A stretch of 42,270 bases of DNA, from positions 1-42,270 of the forward strand of contig JAFVGK010000143.1 of assembly GCA_017475035.1 (NCBI GenBank), written 5' to 3'. The notes beneath the pieces are model-generated. The model was not told the DNA's origin, made no database searches, and saw only the letters and a program-made list of their open reading frames with translations. The translations under genes were made by a program, and so were the position numbers. Of the stretch, positions 17,236 to 25,508 are shown one piece after another. Position 1 is the stretch's first letter. Each line of letters begins with the position of its first letter. This DNA comes from Blautia sp. GTDB taxonomy: Bacteria; Bacillota; Clostridia; Lachnospirales; Lachnospiraceae.

Positions 17236-18537
17236 ATGGAGAGATACTATCAGGAAGACATTGAGACCGCTTCTCGGGAGAAAATCAAAGCGATCCAGGA
17301 TGAGAAGCTGGTCGCACAGGTGAAGCACGTTTGGGATAACGTACCTTACTATCGCAAAAAGATGGAGGAAAAGGGAGTGACGCCGGATGACATAAAGTCC
17401 TCTGATGACCTCTGCAAGCTTCCTTTCCTGTCTAAAGCGGATCTCAGAGAGGCTTATCCTTACGGACTTGTCGGCGTACCGCTCAAGGACTGCGTGCGGA
17501 TCCAGTCGACTTCAGGCACAACCGGGAAACGTGTCGTAGCCTTTTATACCCTCGAGGATATTGACCTTTGGGAAGACTGCTGCGCACGCGCGATCGTCGC
17601 GGCAGGCGGCACGGATGAAGACGTCTGCCAGGTATCGTACGGTTATGGGCTGTTTACAGGAGGCCCCGGCCTGAACGGCGGTTCTCATAAGGTTGGCTGT
17701 CTGACTGTTCCGACCAGCTCCGGAAATACAGACCGCCAGATCATGTTTATACAGGATCTCCATACGACGATCCTTTGCTGCACGCCGAGTTACGCGGCAT
17801 TTTTGGGGGAGCGTTTTAAGGAATTGGGCTATGGGCCGGATGAGATTCCGTTAAAGGCGGGTATTTTCGGCGCAGAGGCCTGGAGCGAGGAAATGCGTCA
17901 GGATATCCAGAACACGCTGGGAATTAAGGCGTATGACATTTACGGCCTGACGGAACTGTCAGGACCCGGCGTAGCCTTTGAATGCTCCGCGCAGCAGGGC
18001 ATGCATATCAACGAAGATCATTTTATCGCGGAGATTATCGATCCGGATACGGAGGAGGTTCTGCCGGAAGGCACGCAAGGCGAGCTGGTCTTTACCGCCA
18101 TAGACAAAAAAGCTTTTCCGCTGCTCCGCTACCGTACGAGAGACATCTGCACATTGACGAGGGAAAAATGCTCCTGCGGACGTACCCATGTCCGCATGGC
18201 GAAGCCGAAAGGACGTACCGATGACATGCTGATTATCCGCGGCGTCAACGTATTCCCGAGCCAGATTGAGACGGTTCTTCTGAACCATGGCTATGCCGCG
18301 AATTATCAGATTATCGTCGGACGTGTCAATAATACGGATACTCTTGACGTCCAGGTTGAAATGACTCCTGAGATGTTTACGGATAACGTAGGTGAGATTG
18401 AAGCACGTCAGAGAGCACTTGTAGATGGCCTGAAATCCATGCTTGGCCTCAAAGCGAAGGTTTCACTGGTAGCGCCGAAGAGCATTGCGAGAAGTGAGGG
18501 CAAGGCTGTACGTGTGATCGATAATCGCAAGATCTGA
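17236..18537 (+). CDS. paaK: Phenylacetate-CoA ligase (AMP-forming)
   Basis: This cytosolic adenylate-forming enzyme interconverts aryl acetates and their CoA thioesters. It is 433 aa, the usual PaaK size. The P-loop STSGTTGKRV (91-100), the YGLTELSGPG adenine-binding motif and the YRTRDICTL stretch are all visible, as is the C-terminal lid domain with GRTDDMLIIRG. Beside iorAB its likely job is to handle the indole-, phenyl- or hydroxyphenylacetyl-CoA made by IOR. The physiological direction cannot be decided from sequence. Confidence 0.95.
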   Translation: MERYYQEDIETASREKIKAIQDEKLVAQVKHVWDNVPYYRKKMEEKGVTPDDIKSSDDLCKLPFLSKADLREAYPYGLVGVPLKDCVRIQSTSGTTGKRVVAFYTLEDIDLWEDCCARAIVAAGGTDEDVCQVSYGYGLFTGGPGLNGGSHKVGCLTVPTSSGNTDRQIMFIQDLHTTILCCTPSYAAFLGERFKELGYGPDEIPLKAGIFGAEAWSEEMRQDIQNTLGIKAYDIYGLTELSGPGVAFECSAQQGMHINEDHFIAEIIDPDTEEVLPEGTQGELVFTAIDKKAFPLLRYRTRDICTLTREKCSCGRTHVRMAKPKGRTDDMLIIRGVNVFPSQIETVLLNHGYAANYQIIVGRVNNTDTLDVQVEMTPEMFTDNVGEIEARQRALVDGLKSMLGLKAKVSLVAPKSIARSEGKAVRVIDNRKI

Positions 18538-18659
18538 TCCCGTCCGGTTTTTTTGTAAAAGCTGTGCAGGCTTTTGGATGAAATGAAATCGGAAGAAACA
18601 GACATGCAGGAAGATTCATTTATATACGGATGAATCCGAAAAAGAATAGGAGGTTTGAG

Positions 18660-19091
18660 ATGAGCATTCGGCAGATTTCTGTATTTTTGGAAAACAAACC
18701 CGGTACCCTGCAGAAAATGACCAGCGTTTTTGCTGAGAATAAGATCGACATGCGTGCGCTGTCTCTTGCGGAGACAAAGGATTTTGGTATTGCCCGCCTG
18801 ATCGTAGATGATGTTTTTGCGGCAACGAATGTTCTGAAGGAAGCAGACTTTGTTGCAAGCCTCACGCCGGTGCTTGCATATGAAATTCCCGATGAAGCAG
18901 GAGGACTGAATAAGCTTTTGATGGAGTTTACGAAGGCAGGCGTGAACATTGAATATATGTATGCCTTCCTCGGAGCCGGCAACAACAAGGCTTATATGAT
19001 TTTCCGCGTTGCGGATACAAAGGCCGCGGAAAAGGCCCTGTCGGCAAGAGGGATGGCTCCGCTCACACAGGAGGATATCGCGCAGATCTGA
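18660..19091 (+). CDS. Tandem ACT-domain protein
   Basis: This small cytosolic protein (143 aa) contains two ACT-type amino-acid-sensing folds (about 1-70 and 72-143). The first begins ISVFLENKPGTLQKMTSVF and the second YEIPDEAGGLNKLLMEFTKAG. I start at the ATG at 18660 because AGGAGG lies 6-11 bases before it; an upstream in-frame ATG at 18630 lacks a site. Such proteins commonly accompany iorAB-paaK in anaerobes. It probably senses an aromatic amino acid and modulates its neighbours, but no target is shown. A strong bidirectional terminator follows. Confidence 0.9.
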   Translation: MSIRQISVFLENKPGTLQKMTSVFAENKIDMRALSLAETKDFGIARLIVDDVFAATNVLKEADFVASLTPVLAYEIPDEAGGLNKLLMEFTKAGVNIEYMYAFLGAGNNKAYMIFRVADTKAAEKALSARGMAPLTQEDIAQI

Positions 19092-19198
19092 TGATTCAGG
19101 CGGCAGAAGGACATCCGTCGCTGCCTTGTCCGGGCGGATTTATCCTGCGCAAGCTGTATAGTTTATTTTTGCATAAATCAAAGAAAAAGAGAAAAAAA

Positions 19199-19250
19199 GA
19201 GGGCGGCTCCCGCGTTTCATTATATGAAACGCGGGAGCCGCCCTCCTTTT
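19199..19250. terminator. Strong bidirectional terminator
   Basis: A 22-bp perfect stem (19199-19220 with 19224-19245), 3-nt loop TAT. An A-rich tract lies on the left and CCTTTT on the right, so it can stop transcription from both the ACT gene and the convergent esterase gene. Confidence 0.92.
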
Positions 19251-19307
19251 GCGCCGTCGCGGAAAATGAAGCTGCCGCCGACAGATGACATGCAGCCCGT
19301 GGGGCGT

Positions 19308-19347
19308 GCAGGAGGTGGGAAAAACTTTCGCCTCCTGCCGGGTTTTT
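19308..19347 (+). terminator. Second terminator hairpin
   Basis: GCAGGAGGTG (19308-19317) pairs with CGCCTCCTGC (19329-19338, one G-U pair), followed by CGGGTTTTTAT. It is oriented for plus-strand read-through past the first terminator. Confidence 0.65.
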
Positions 19348-19384
19348 ATGTCAGAATCTGATCAGACCGGAATATCTCCCGGTT

Positions 19385-21073
19385 TTACTGCCAGAGAGAC
19401 TCATTTCCGTAATGCTCATCCAGCGCCGCGCTGAACCAGCGTCCGTTCATGACGTTCTGGATCACGCCGTTCTTTGTGTCTTCCGGAACGGAATCATCGG
19501 CATCCATCTGCGCGAGAATATCTTCATAGGTTGTGGAGACATCCCTGGCTTCAATGATCGCTGAGGTTTCGTCTGCGTCGAAGACCATGGAAGCTTCGTT
19601 TTCCGGCGTCCAGGCAGGCCATTCGGTAAGATCCTCACCGTTGGGATCGCCGGCGGCAAGGAAATTGGCAAGGTATCTGTCAAACTGCGCGGCCATTGCC
19701 TGGAAGCCTTCGACAGTGAAATCGCCGAATCCGCCGTAGGTATGGTCATTGGTCAGCATCGGGACAAAGATACCGTGGAAGGATCCCATGGCCGGAAGGA
19801 AGGTGGCGCTGTTGACAGAGCCGTACTCTACCTGTGCCAGATAGATCTTTTCCTGATACTTGTCAAACATCTTTTCCGCGCTGCACTGACCGTTAAAGAT
19901 CCGGTACATATCGGAACCATACAGACGGGCAAATGCTTTTGCCGCTTCCTGGGTTTCCTCATCCAGCTCCGTTATGGCCGGGGAGAAGAAATAACCGTCA
20001 AAGTTGCAGAAAAGGCTGAATTCTGTAGCTCCGGTCAGCATCAGAAGAGGAACATTGTTGTAGGTGTCCGTGTCAAAGCCTTCTTCGGGAAGTACGATGC
20101 CGTCATTATAAAGATGCGGGAACGCGCTCATGCGGATGCCGGCGTTGCCCATCAGGGCGCATACGCGGTCCGGAGTGAGTCCGAAAAGATATTCCTTCAC
20201 ATCCTCACCGTCGGTTAAGAGCCAATCCTTCGCGGCAGCCTCGTCCTCGAAAAGACCGTCTTCAACAGCCAGAGGGGCGATCGCGCCGGCGATCTGGCTT
20301 GCGGAAGCAGCCTGGTCGGCAATTGTCATGCCGCCTGAGAAAGCGATGGCTTTGTTGAATTTACCTGCGAACAGCGGGCTGACCAGCATGGCCATGACAT
20401 CACGTCCGCCGGCTGAGAAACCGGAGACAGTGATATTTTCCGGGTCGCCGCCAAAGGCGGAAATATTGGCTTTTACCCAGTCAAGCGCCTTGGCGATGTC
20501 GAGCATCGTGAAGTTGCCTGTGGAGCCTTCCTCTGTCAGAAGAGCCGGGAGGCAGTTGAAGCCGAACAGGCCGAGCCGGTAGTTGAGGGAGACATAAACA
20601 CAGTTGTTGTCATAGACAATCTGCCTGCCCGGGATTTCTCCGGACTTTCCGGTCTGGTTGTTGCCTCCGTGGACGTAGACAAGGACAGGAAGGTTCCCGG
20701 CATCCGGTCTGGTGTATACATCCAGGTTCAGGCAGTCTTCGGTGCCGATCAGTTTGGTTTCACCGGTGGCATAATCCGTTGCATACTGCATTCCGGGCTC
20801 TGCGGGCTCGGTGCAGTCGAGAGCTTCCGTCCAGGCTTCCGGATCGGCAGGAGCTGCCCATCTCAGTTCGCCGACCGGGGCAGCGGCATAGGGAATCCCA
20901 TACCAGATCAGGGCTCCGGTGTCTGCGTCTTCTATGCCGGTGACTTCGCCGAACTGTGTCTGGCGGACGAGCTCCGCAGAGGATGCATCTGCCTCTTCCG
21001 CATATGCTGCGGCGCTTCCGAAAACGCCCAAAGCGAGCATGGCAGCCATCATGACACAAAGATGTTTCTTCAT
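19385..21073 (-). CDS. Secreted type-B carboxylesterase
   Basis: This is an alpha/beta-hydrolase of the carboxylesterase/para-nitrobenzyl-esterase family, 562 aa. A Sec signal peptide ends near SAAAYAEE (about residue 25), so the enzyme is exported. The YGIPYAAAPVGELRW start is family-typical. VYVHGG (143-147) forms the oxyanion hole, GFSAGG (218-223) carries the nucleophile Ser220, and the GSFHG stretch near the C-terminal third probably supplies the catalytic histidine. AAAGGAG lies 8-14 bases before the ATG at 21073. Its promoter is at 21188-21216. The nucleophile elbow reads GFSAG rather than the usual GESAG. The natural ester is unknown. Confidence 0.9.
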   Translation of the reverse strand: MKKHLCVMMAAMLALGVFGSAAAYAEEADASSAELVRQTQFGEVTGIEDADTGALIWYGIPYAAAPVGELRWAAPADPEAWTEALDCTEPAEPGMQYATDYATGETKLIGTEDCLNLDVYTRPDAGNLPVLVYVHGGNNQTGKSGEIPGRQIVYDNNCVYVSLNYRLGLFGFNCLPALLTEEGSTGNFTMLDIAKALDWVKANISAFGGDPENITVSGFSAGGRDVMAMLVSPLFAGKFNKAIAFSGGMTIADQAASASQIAGAIAPLAVEDGLFEDEAAAKDWLLTDGEDVKEYLFGLTPDRVCALMGNAGIRMSAFPHLYNDGIVLPEEGFDTDTYNNVPLLMLTGATEFSLFCNFDGYFFSPAITELDEETQEAAKAFARLYGSDMYRIFNGQCSAEKMFDKYQEKIYLAQVEYGSVNSATFLPAMGSFHGIFVPMLTNDHTYGGFGDFTVEGFQAMAAQFDRYLANFLAAGDPNGEDLTEWPAWTPENEASMVFDADETSAIIEARDVSTTYEDILAQMDADDSVPEDTKNGVIQNVMNGRWFSAALDEHYGNESLWQ

Positions 21074-21187
21074 TTTCTGTTCTCCTTTCTAAAAAAGAAT
21101 TGTGAGATTTGATTAAAGAAAACGCCGGATGAAAGAGACATTTGTGATATTTGCGAAAGCGGTCTAAAAGCTCTTTCATGTGATGCT

Positions 21188-21216
21188 ATCATATCATACA
21201 AATATGTGAAGTTCAA
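21188..21216 (-). promoter_or_regulatory. Esterase promoter (minus strand)
   Basis: On the minus strand: TTGAAC, a 17-bp spacer and TATGAT, 115 bp upstream of the esterase start. Confidence 0.65.
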
Positions 21217-21346
21217 GGAATATATATCCCGATAAACCCGACTGTCAGAAACCGCGCTGCAGTTCACGGAATAACCTGCCATCGCGCGGACAAATATCTT
21301 GTGAATAGTTTATGAAAATGATAAACTGATTCAGGCGACAAAAGGT

Positions 21347-21378
21347 CATGCAAAAATGAGCTCGCTCATTTTTGCATG
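21347..21378. repeat. 15-bp perfect palindromic arms
   Basis: CATGCAAAAATGAGC (21347-21361) and GCTCATTTTTGCATG (21364-21378) are separated by only 2 bp. A second inverted pair, TCATTTTGCAC (21411-21421) and GTGCAAAATGA (21451-21461), follows. These lie in the 843-bp gap between the esterase and the mutarotase gene, just before repeats A and B. Confidence 0.85.
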
Positions 21379-21475
21379 AGATTGGATCGCCCACAGACAC
21401 GAGGAAGTAGTCATTTTGCACTATTTATATCTGAGTATGCAAATCCATCTGTGCAAAATGAACGGATTCCGAGTG

Positions 21476-21595
21476 GCTGTAGGTTGCTGCATGCCAGTGG
21501 CATGCGTTTAGCAACGACCGAGCCGGGAGGCGAGACGCGAGAGCAGCTCCGCTGCGAAGCGATCCGTAGAATCAGGCTTTTGTCGATGCAATCAT
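21476..21595. repeat. Repeat A, copy 2
   Basis: A 120-bp copy of the element at the left end of the window, lacking the 21-bp block at 28-48. The two are otherwise practically identical. Confidence 0.85.
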
Positions 21596-21700
21596 AAACT
21601 ATGATTCAGGTGATACAGGGTCATGCAAAAAGGAACAGGAAAGAGACAGACAGTACACCGGGATCGGATGACAGGGCCGGATCCTGATTTCGTTTGTGGT

Positions 21701-21892
21701 TAAGGATAGCCGCGAAAATAAATGGAACAAGTCTCACAGGATAAATCACTGCAGGCGAGGCGGAGGAGGAAGTCGATGCGGGCATCGACGACCGACGACA
21801 ACGAAGCATACAGTGATTCAGACGCGAGAATTGATCCATTTATTTACGTGGCAATCCTAAGGATCTGTATAGGTTATTATTTACAGCTCCTA
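21701..21892 (+). repeat. Repeat B, copy 2
   Basis: Bases 21701-21857 are nearly identical, in inverse orientation, to 14524-14681. The end (GGATCTGTATAGGTTATTATTTACAGCTCC) resembles the terminal repeat of the copy at 330-488. It ends 24 bp before the mutarotase start, so it forms that gene's leader. Confidence 0.9.
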
Positions 21893-21916
21893 AGAGATGT
21901 GAAAGGAGAAAAAACG

Positions 21917-22957
21917 ATGTTGAAAAAGCTGAACAGATATGCAGGTTCGCTTCAGCAGGAGATTTATGCCCGCCCGATCTGTTATCGGGAAGGCAGGGCG
22001 AAGGGAATGGACGCTGTCGAGGTGAAGTGCGGGGATCTGTTTTTCCACGTGATGGCGGATAAGTGCCTGGATATTTCTGATCTTTCTTATAAAGGACAGA
22101 ATATGACTTTTCTCTCCAAGCCGGGACTGATCGGGAGAAATCATTATGACACAAACGGAGGAGAAGCCCAGCGAAGCATCATGGGCGGGCTTTTCTTTAC
22201 CTGCGGATATGAGAATATCTGTGCTCCGTGCCGGATTGACGGAAAGGATTATCCGATGCACGGAAGGATGCGCACGACGCCGGCAGAGCATGTTCTTGCG
22301 GATGTGGTGGAATGCGGCGATACCTATAAGGCTGTGATACGGGGAGAAATGCGGGAAGGAGAACTGTTCGGGGAGAACCTTGTTCTGCGCAGGACGATTG
22401 AGTGTGTGCTGGGAGAAAACAGCATTCTGATCAGAGATGAGGTGGAGAACCAGTCTTTCCGGGACGAACCCTTGATGCTGCTCTATCACTGCAACGCCGG
22501 TTATCCCTTCCTGGATGAACATACACAGCTGTATCTGCCTGTCAGTCATACCAGAGGACGGGAAGAGTTTTCTCAGCAGCATCTGGATCGCTGGAATCTG
22601 ATGGATCCTCCGAAGGATAATGAGCCGGAGTATGTTTTCATTCACGAAATGAAAAAAATAGAAGATCAGCTTACACCTGCCCTGATGGTAAATCATGAAA
22701 CGGATACGGCTTTGCTGCTGGAGTATGATGCCGCGAATCTTCCTTATTTTATGGAGTGGAAATCCACTGCGTCCGGAGACTACGTGATTGGTCTGGAGCC
22801 TTCTAATTCCATGGTATATGGGAGAACCTACCATGAAGAGCACAGAGATCTTCATCATATCGGACCCTTTGAGAAAGAAACCTTCACTCTGAAATTTACG
22901 GCCATGTCCGGAACGGCTCAGATCAACGAGACCATAGACAGGATACAGAAGATGTAA
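21917..22957 (+). CDS. Aldose 1-epimerase-like protein (DUF4432-type)
   Basis: This is a probable sugar mutarotase or sugar-binding enzyme of the galactose-mutarotase fold, 346 aa. Features that recall DUF4432 proteins are the early R-G-M-DAVEVKCGDL strand, the DKCLDIS and GGLFFTCGYEN segments, PMHGRMRTTPAE and a late GLEPSNSMVYGR. I start at the ATG at 21917 because AAAGGAG lies 7-13 bases before it; upstream in-frame ATGs fall in repeat B. It precedes the ROK regulator and D-lyxose isomerase, so it most likely serves the same sugar. Its substrate is not known. Confidence 0.75.
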   Translation: MLKKLNRYAGSLQQEIYARPICYREGRAKGMDAVEVKCGDLFFHVMADKCLDISDLSYKGQNMTFLSKPGLIGRNHYDTNGGEAQRSIMGGLFFTCGYENICAPCRIDGKDYPMHGRMRTTPAEHVLADVVECGDTYKAVIRGEMREGELFGENLVLRRTIECVLGENSILIRDEVENQSFRDEPLMLLYHCNAGYPFLDEHTQLYLPVSHTRGREEFSQQHLDRWNLMDPPKDNEPEYVFIHEMKKIEDQLTPALMVNHETDTALLLEYDAANLPYFMEWKSTASGDYVIGLEPSNSMVYGRTYHEEHRDLHHIGPFEKETFTLKFTAMSGTAQINETIDRIQKM

Positions 22958-23023
22958 AGATGAAATAAACAAAGCGAAAAGCAGTCATTCTGTTCATTTT
23001 CTGCTGCAGATCAGACCTCTTCA

Positions 23024-23052
23024 TTGACAGATTTATGGAAAAATGATATAGT
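23024..23052 (+). promoter_or_regulatory. Consensus promoter of ROK regulator gene
   Basis: TTGACA (23024-23029), a 17-bp spacer and TATAGT (23047-23052). The ~180-nt leader that follows contains a decayed inverted copy of repeat A. Confidence 0.82.
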
Positions 23053-23114
23053 AAACACAGATTACAATAGTGAAAACATACATTGCAGGATATATCATGA
23101 TTGCATTGACAAAA

Positions 23115-23180
23115 GTCTGATTCTACGGATCGCATCGCAGCGAACTCCTTTTTGCATGACCTTTAGCCGCCTGAATCATG
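23115..23180 (-). repeat. Degenerate repeat A fragment, inverted
   Basis: On the minus strand, GCTGCGATGCGATCCGTAGA resembles the corresponding A sequence. TGATTCAGGCGGCTAAAGGT and GTCATGCAAAA resemble the bases at 21328-21355. Confidence 0.6.
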
Positions 23181-23234
23181 TACATAGGAACATATTCTGC
23201 AGTATGGATGCTTTGCTGTGAAGAGGTGAGTAAA

Positions 23235-24404
23235 GTGCCTTCCAAAGCGGGGAGAAATCGAAGCGATTATAAGAAGAGCAACAGAGGACAGGTTCTTCGG
23301 CTGATCGCTACCGGAGAGTGTAAAAACCGGACGGAGCTTACGGAAGCTATGGGCCTGACCAAAATGGCTATTTCCCGGATTGTGAGCGAGATGATAGAGG
23401 CCGGTCTGGTTGCAGAGCAGGAACTGTCTGTCCAGAACGATTCGAGAAGAGCGCCGATCGGGCTGGCTATTTCTCCTAAAGCTCCGAAAGCTGTCGGATT
23501 GCTGATCCAGAGAGAATACTGTGAGGCGGTGCTATGTGACCTGGAGCTGCATATCCGTAAACGGGAGACGGTTTTTTACGGAAAACAGATTGACAAAGAA
23601 CAGCTGATCCGGGACATGTTCCGGGTTCTGGACACGATCCTTTACGGAGAAGACAATGTGATTGCCATCGGGGCGGCCTCGATCGGTCCGGTCAGTTCCA
23701 GTACTGGGATGATCCTGAAACCGTTCTACTTCTTTGGCATTGAAGACATACCTGTGGTGAGCCTTCTGAAAGAACGGTATCATCTTCCTGTGTTTCTTGA
23801 GCATGACAATCAGTGCGCAGCAATCTGTGAGCATTTATACGGGAACGGCAGAAAATACCAGGATGTCCTGTTCCTCGGAGTCGGTTCAGGCATCGGCAGC
23901 GGGATTATCAGCAATGGGAAACAATACCGGAATAACAGAGGCTTACCGCCGGAGATCGGTCATGTTTCCATCGATATCAACGGAAAACAATGCTCCTGCG
24001 GCGGACGCGGCTGTGTCGAACTGTATGTCAGAACGCCGGAAGTTCTGAAAAAACTGCAGTACCATACGGGAAAGCTCTATAATTTTAAAACATACTGCGG
24101 TATGGAAAAGGAACCTGTGGTGGAGCAGATACTGAATGATATGGTGACTCAGCTGGCTTCCGCGGTGGTCAGCACCGTCAATATTCTGAACAGTGAGCTG
24201 ATTTTGCTTGGCGGGGATGCCGTGGACTGGGACGACAGATATGTGACTTTGATGGAGCGCATAATCAATGAACGCCGTTTTGTGGAGTGGAGCACTCCTG
24301 TCAAAGTGAAAAAAGCGTATTTCCAAAAAGACTCTATGATATTGGGAGCCGCATGCAACGCATATCTTCAGATCTTTGAGGGCGGTCTTCTGTTTGAGGG
24401 CTGA
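23235..24404 (+). CDS. ROK-family transcriptional regulator (NagC/XylR type)
   Basis: This sugar-responsive repressor has 389 aa. An N-terminal winged helix-turn-helix (about 17-60, NRTELTEAMGLTKMAISRIV) joins a ROK sugar-kinase-like domain. That domain has GVGSGIGSGI, EIGHVSIDI (zinc-ligand His243) and the CSCGGRGC cysteines (253, 255, 260), all standard ROK features. I prefer the GTG at 23235, with GAGG about 8 bases upstream, over an ATG at 23178 that would add a non-homologous cysteine-rich stretch. It probably controls the lyxose isomerase and importer genes that follow. The palindrome at 24684-24698 is a candidate operator. Confidence 0.9.
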   Translation: MPSKAGRNRSDYKKSNRGQVLRLIATGECKNRTELTEAMGLTKMAISRIVSEMIEAGLVAEQELSVQNDSRRAPIGLAISPKAPKAVGLLIQREYCEAVLCDLELHIRKRETVFYGKQIDKEQLIRDMFRVLDTILYGEDNVIAIGAASIGPVSSSTGMILKPFYFFGIEDIPVVSLLKERYHLPVFLEHDNQCAAICEHLYGNGRKYQDVLFLGVGSGIGSGIISNGKQYRNNRGLPPEIGHVSIDINGKQCSCGGRGCVELYVRTPEVLKKLQYHTGKLYNFKTYCGMEKEPVVEQILNDMVTQLASAVVSTVNILNSELILLGGDAVDWDDRYVTLMERIINERRFVEWSTPVKVKKAYFQKDSMILGAACNAYLQIFEGGLLFEG

Positions 24405-24424
24405 GATGCCCTCCGGATTTTGGA

Positions 24425-24478
24425 TGGTTCTGATGTTCAGAAGCTGTGGAAAGAAACGGGACCTGAACATCAGAATCA
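24425..24478. repeat. 16-bp inverted repeat between ROK and isomerase genes
   Basis: TGGTTCTGATGTTCAG (24425-24440) pairs with CTGAACATCAGAATCA (24463-24478, one G-U pair) around a 22-nt loop. There is only a weak T tail (TTTGAC), so it may be a poor terminator, an mRNA-stabilising stem or a regulator site. Confidence 0.8.
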
Positions 24479-24605
24479 TTTGACATACGATTGTATTTTA
24501 TAAATTCATGTTACTTATACTGACGGAGGCTGACGTCCGGACTGATTTTATAATATGCACAAAAACAAAAGCCTGATTTTGTGAGGTATTTCCCTTTGGT
24601 TTCGC

Positions 24606-24634
24606 TTGACTTTCGTAAATGAGGGTGATAAGAT
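24606..24634 (+). promoter_or_regulatory. Promoter of the sugar operon
   Basis: TTGACT (24606-24611), a 17-bp spacer and TAAGAT (24629-24634), 107 bp before the D-lyxose isomerase start. Confidence 0.7.
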
Positions 24635-24683
24635 ACAAACATCTTGGGTTGGGAACGAAGAGTTTCTTTTTTTTACCAAAATA

Positions 24684-24698
24684 GTAACTTGAAGTTAC
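24684..24698. promoter_or_regulatory. Candidate operator palindrome
   Basis: GTAACTTGAAGTTAC is a perfect 7+1+7 dyad between the promoter (24634) and the isomerase start (24742), in AT-rich DNA. Its position suits repression by the adjacent ROK regulator, but the binding protein is inferred. Confidence 0.5.
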
Positions 24699-24741
24699 CA
24701 ATGATTCTGTTGGCTATTGATTGGGAAAAGAGGTCATTGCG

Positions 24742-25431
24742 ATGAAACGCTCAGAGATTAACGCAATTATTAAAGAGTTTGAAGCCATGCTGAAGGAATA
24801 CCGTTTTGCTCTGCCTCCGTTTCTTAGCTTTACCCCCGAAGAGTGGGAAAGCAAGGGACATGAGTATGACGAGATTCGTGACAACGCGCTTGGCTGGGAT
24901 ATCACAGACTACGGCGAGGGTAATTTCGCTGTAAAAGGCCTGTCGCTGATTACACTGAGAAACGGAAACGTACATAATCCGAAATATACAAAGACTTACG
25001 CGGAAAAGATCATGATGTTGTATCCGGGCCAGATTTCCCCGAACCATTTCCATTGGAACAAAATGGAAGACATCATTAACCGCGGCGGCGGCAATGTCGT
25101 TTTCCGCTTATGGAACGCCAACAGGGAAAACGAGGGCGAACTGCTGGATACGGACGTGGAGATTTTCCAGGACGGCAGACACTATACCGTTCCGGCCGGC
25201 AGTGAGATCGTCCTTCATCCCGGCGAGAGCCTGACTTTGTATCCGTATTATTATCATGAGTTTGTCATTCAGGAAGGTTCCGGCAAGACTCTGGTAGGAG
25301 AGGTTTCCATGTGCAATGATGACAATACGGACAACCGCTTCTATGAGCCTCTTGGCCGCTTCCCGACCGTTGAGGAGGACGAGCCGCCTTACAGACTGCT
25401 GTGCACGGAGTATCCGGCAGCAAAGGATTGA
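24742..25431 (+). CDS. D-lyxose ketol-isomerase
   Basis: This is a cupin-fold metal-dependent isomerase that interconverts D-lyxose and D-xylulose, and in this family often D-mannose and D-fructose. It is 229 aa. The metal-binding set NHFHWNKMEDIINRGGG gives His102, His104 and Glu109, with a further His172 in YYYHEF. I chose the ATG at 24742 because AGAGG lies 9 bases upstream; a TTG at 24721 is in frame but has no ribosome site. It is the first gene of the sugar operon. The true substrate in this host is open. Confidence 0.9.
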   Translation: MKRSEINAIIKEFEAMLKEYRFALPPFLSFTPEEWESKGHEYDEIRDNALGWDITDYGEGNFAVKGLSLITLRNGNVHNPKYTKTYAEKIMMLYPGQISPNHFHWNKMEDIINRGGGNVVFRLWNANRENEGELLDTDVEIFQDGRHYTVPAGSEIVLHPGESLTLYPYYYHEFVIQEGSGKTLVGEVSMCNDDNTDNRFYEPLGRFPTVEEDEPPYRLLCTEYPAAKD

Positions 25432-25508
25432 GAAAGTACTGCGGTTTTATGGCATTACATGATATGTTTTGCCCGCGGGTATAACAGTTTTCAAGGAAAG
25501 GAGTCCAA

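Noticed and set aside
21722-21916. An N-terminal extension of the mutarotase gene through repeat B
   Set aside because: The frame is open by chance; the same DNA occurs inverted before iorA, and the strong ribosome site is before the ATG at 21917.
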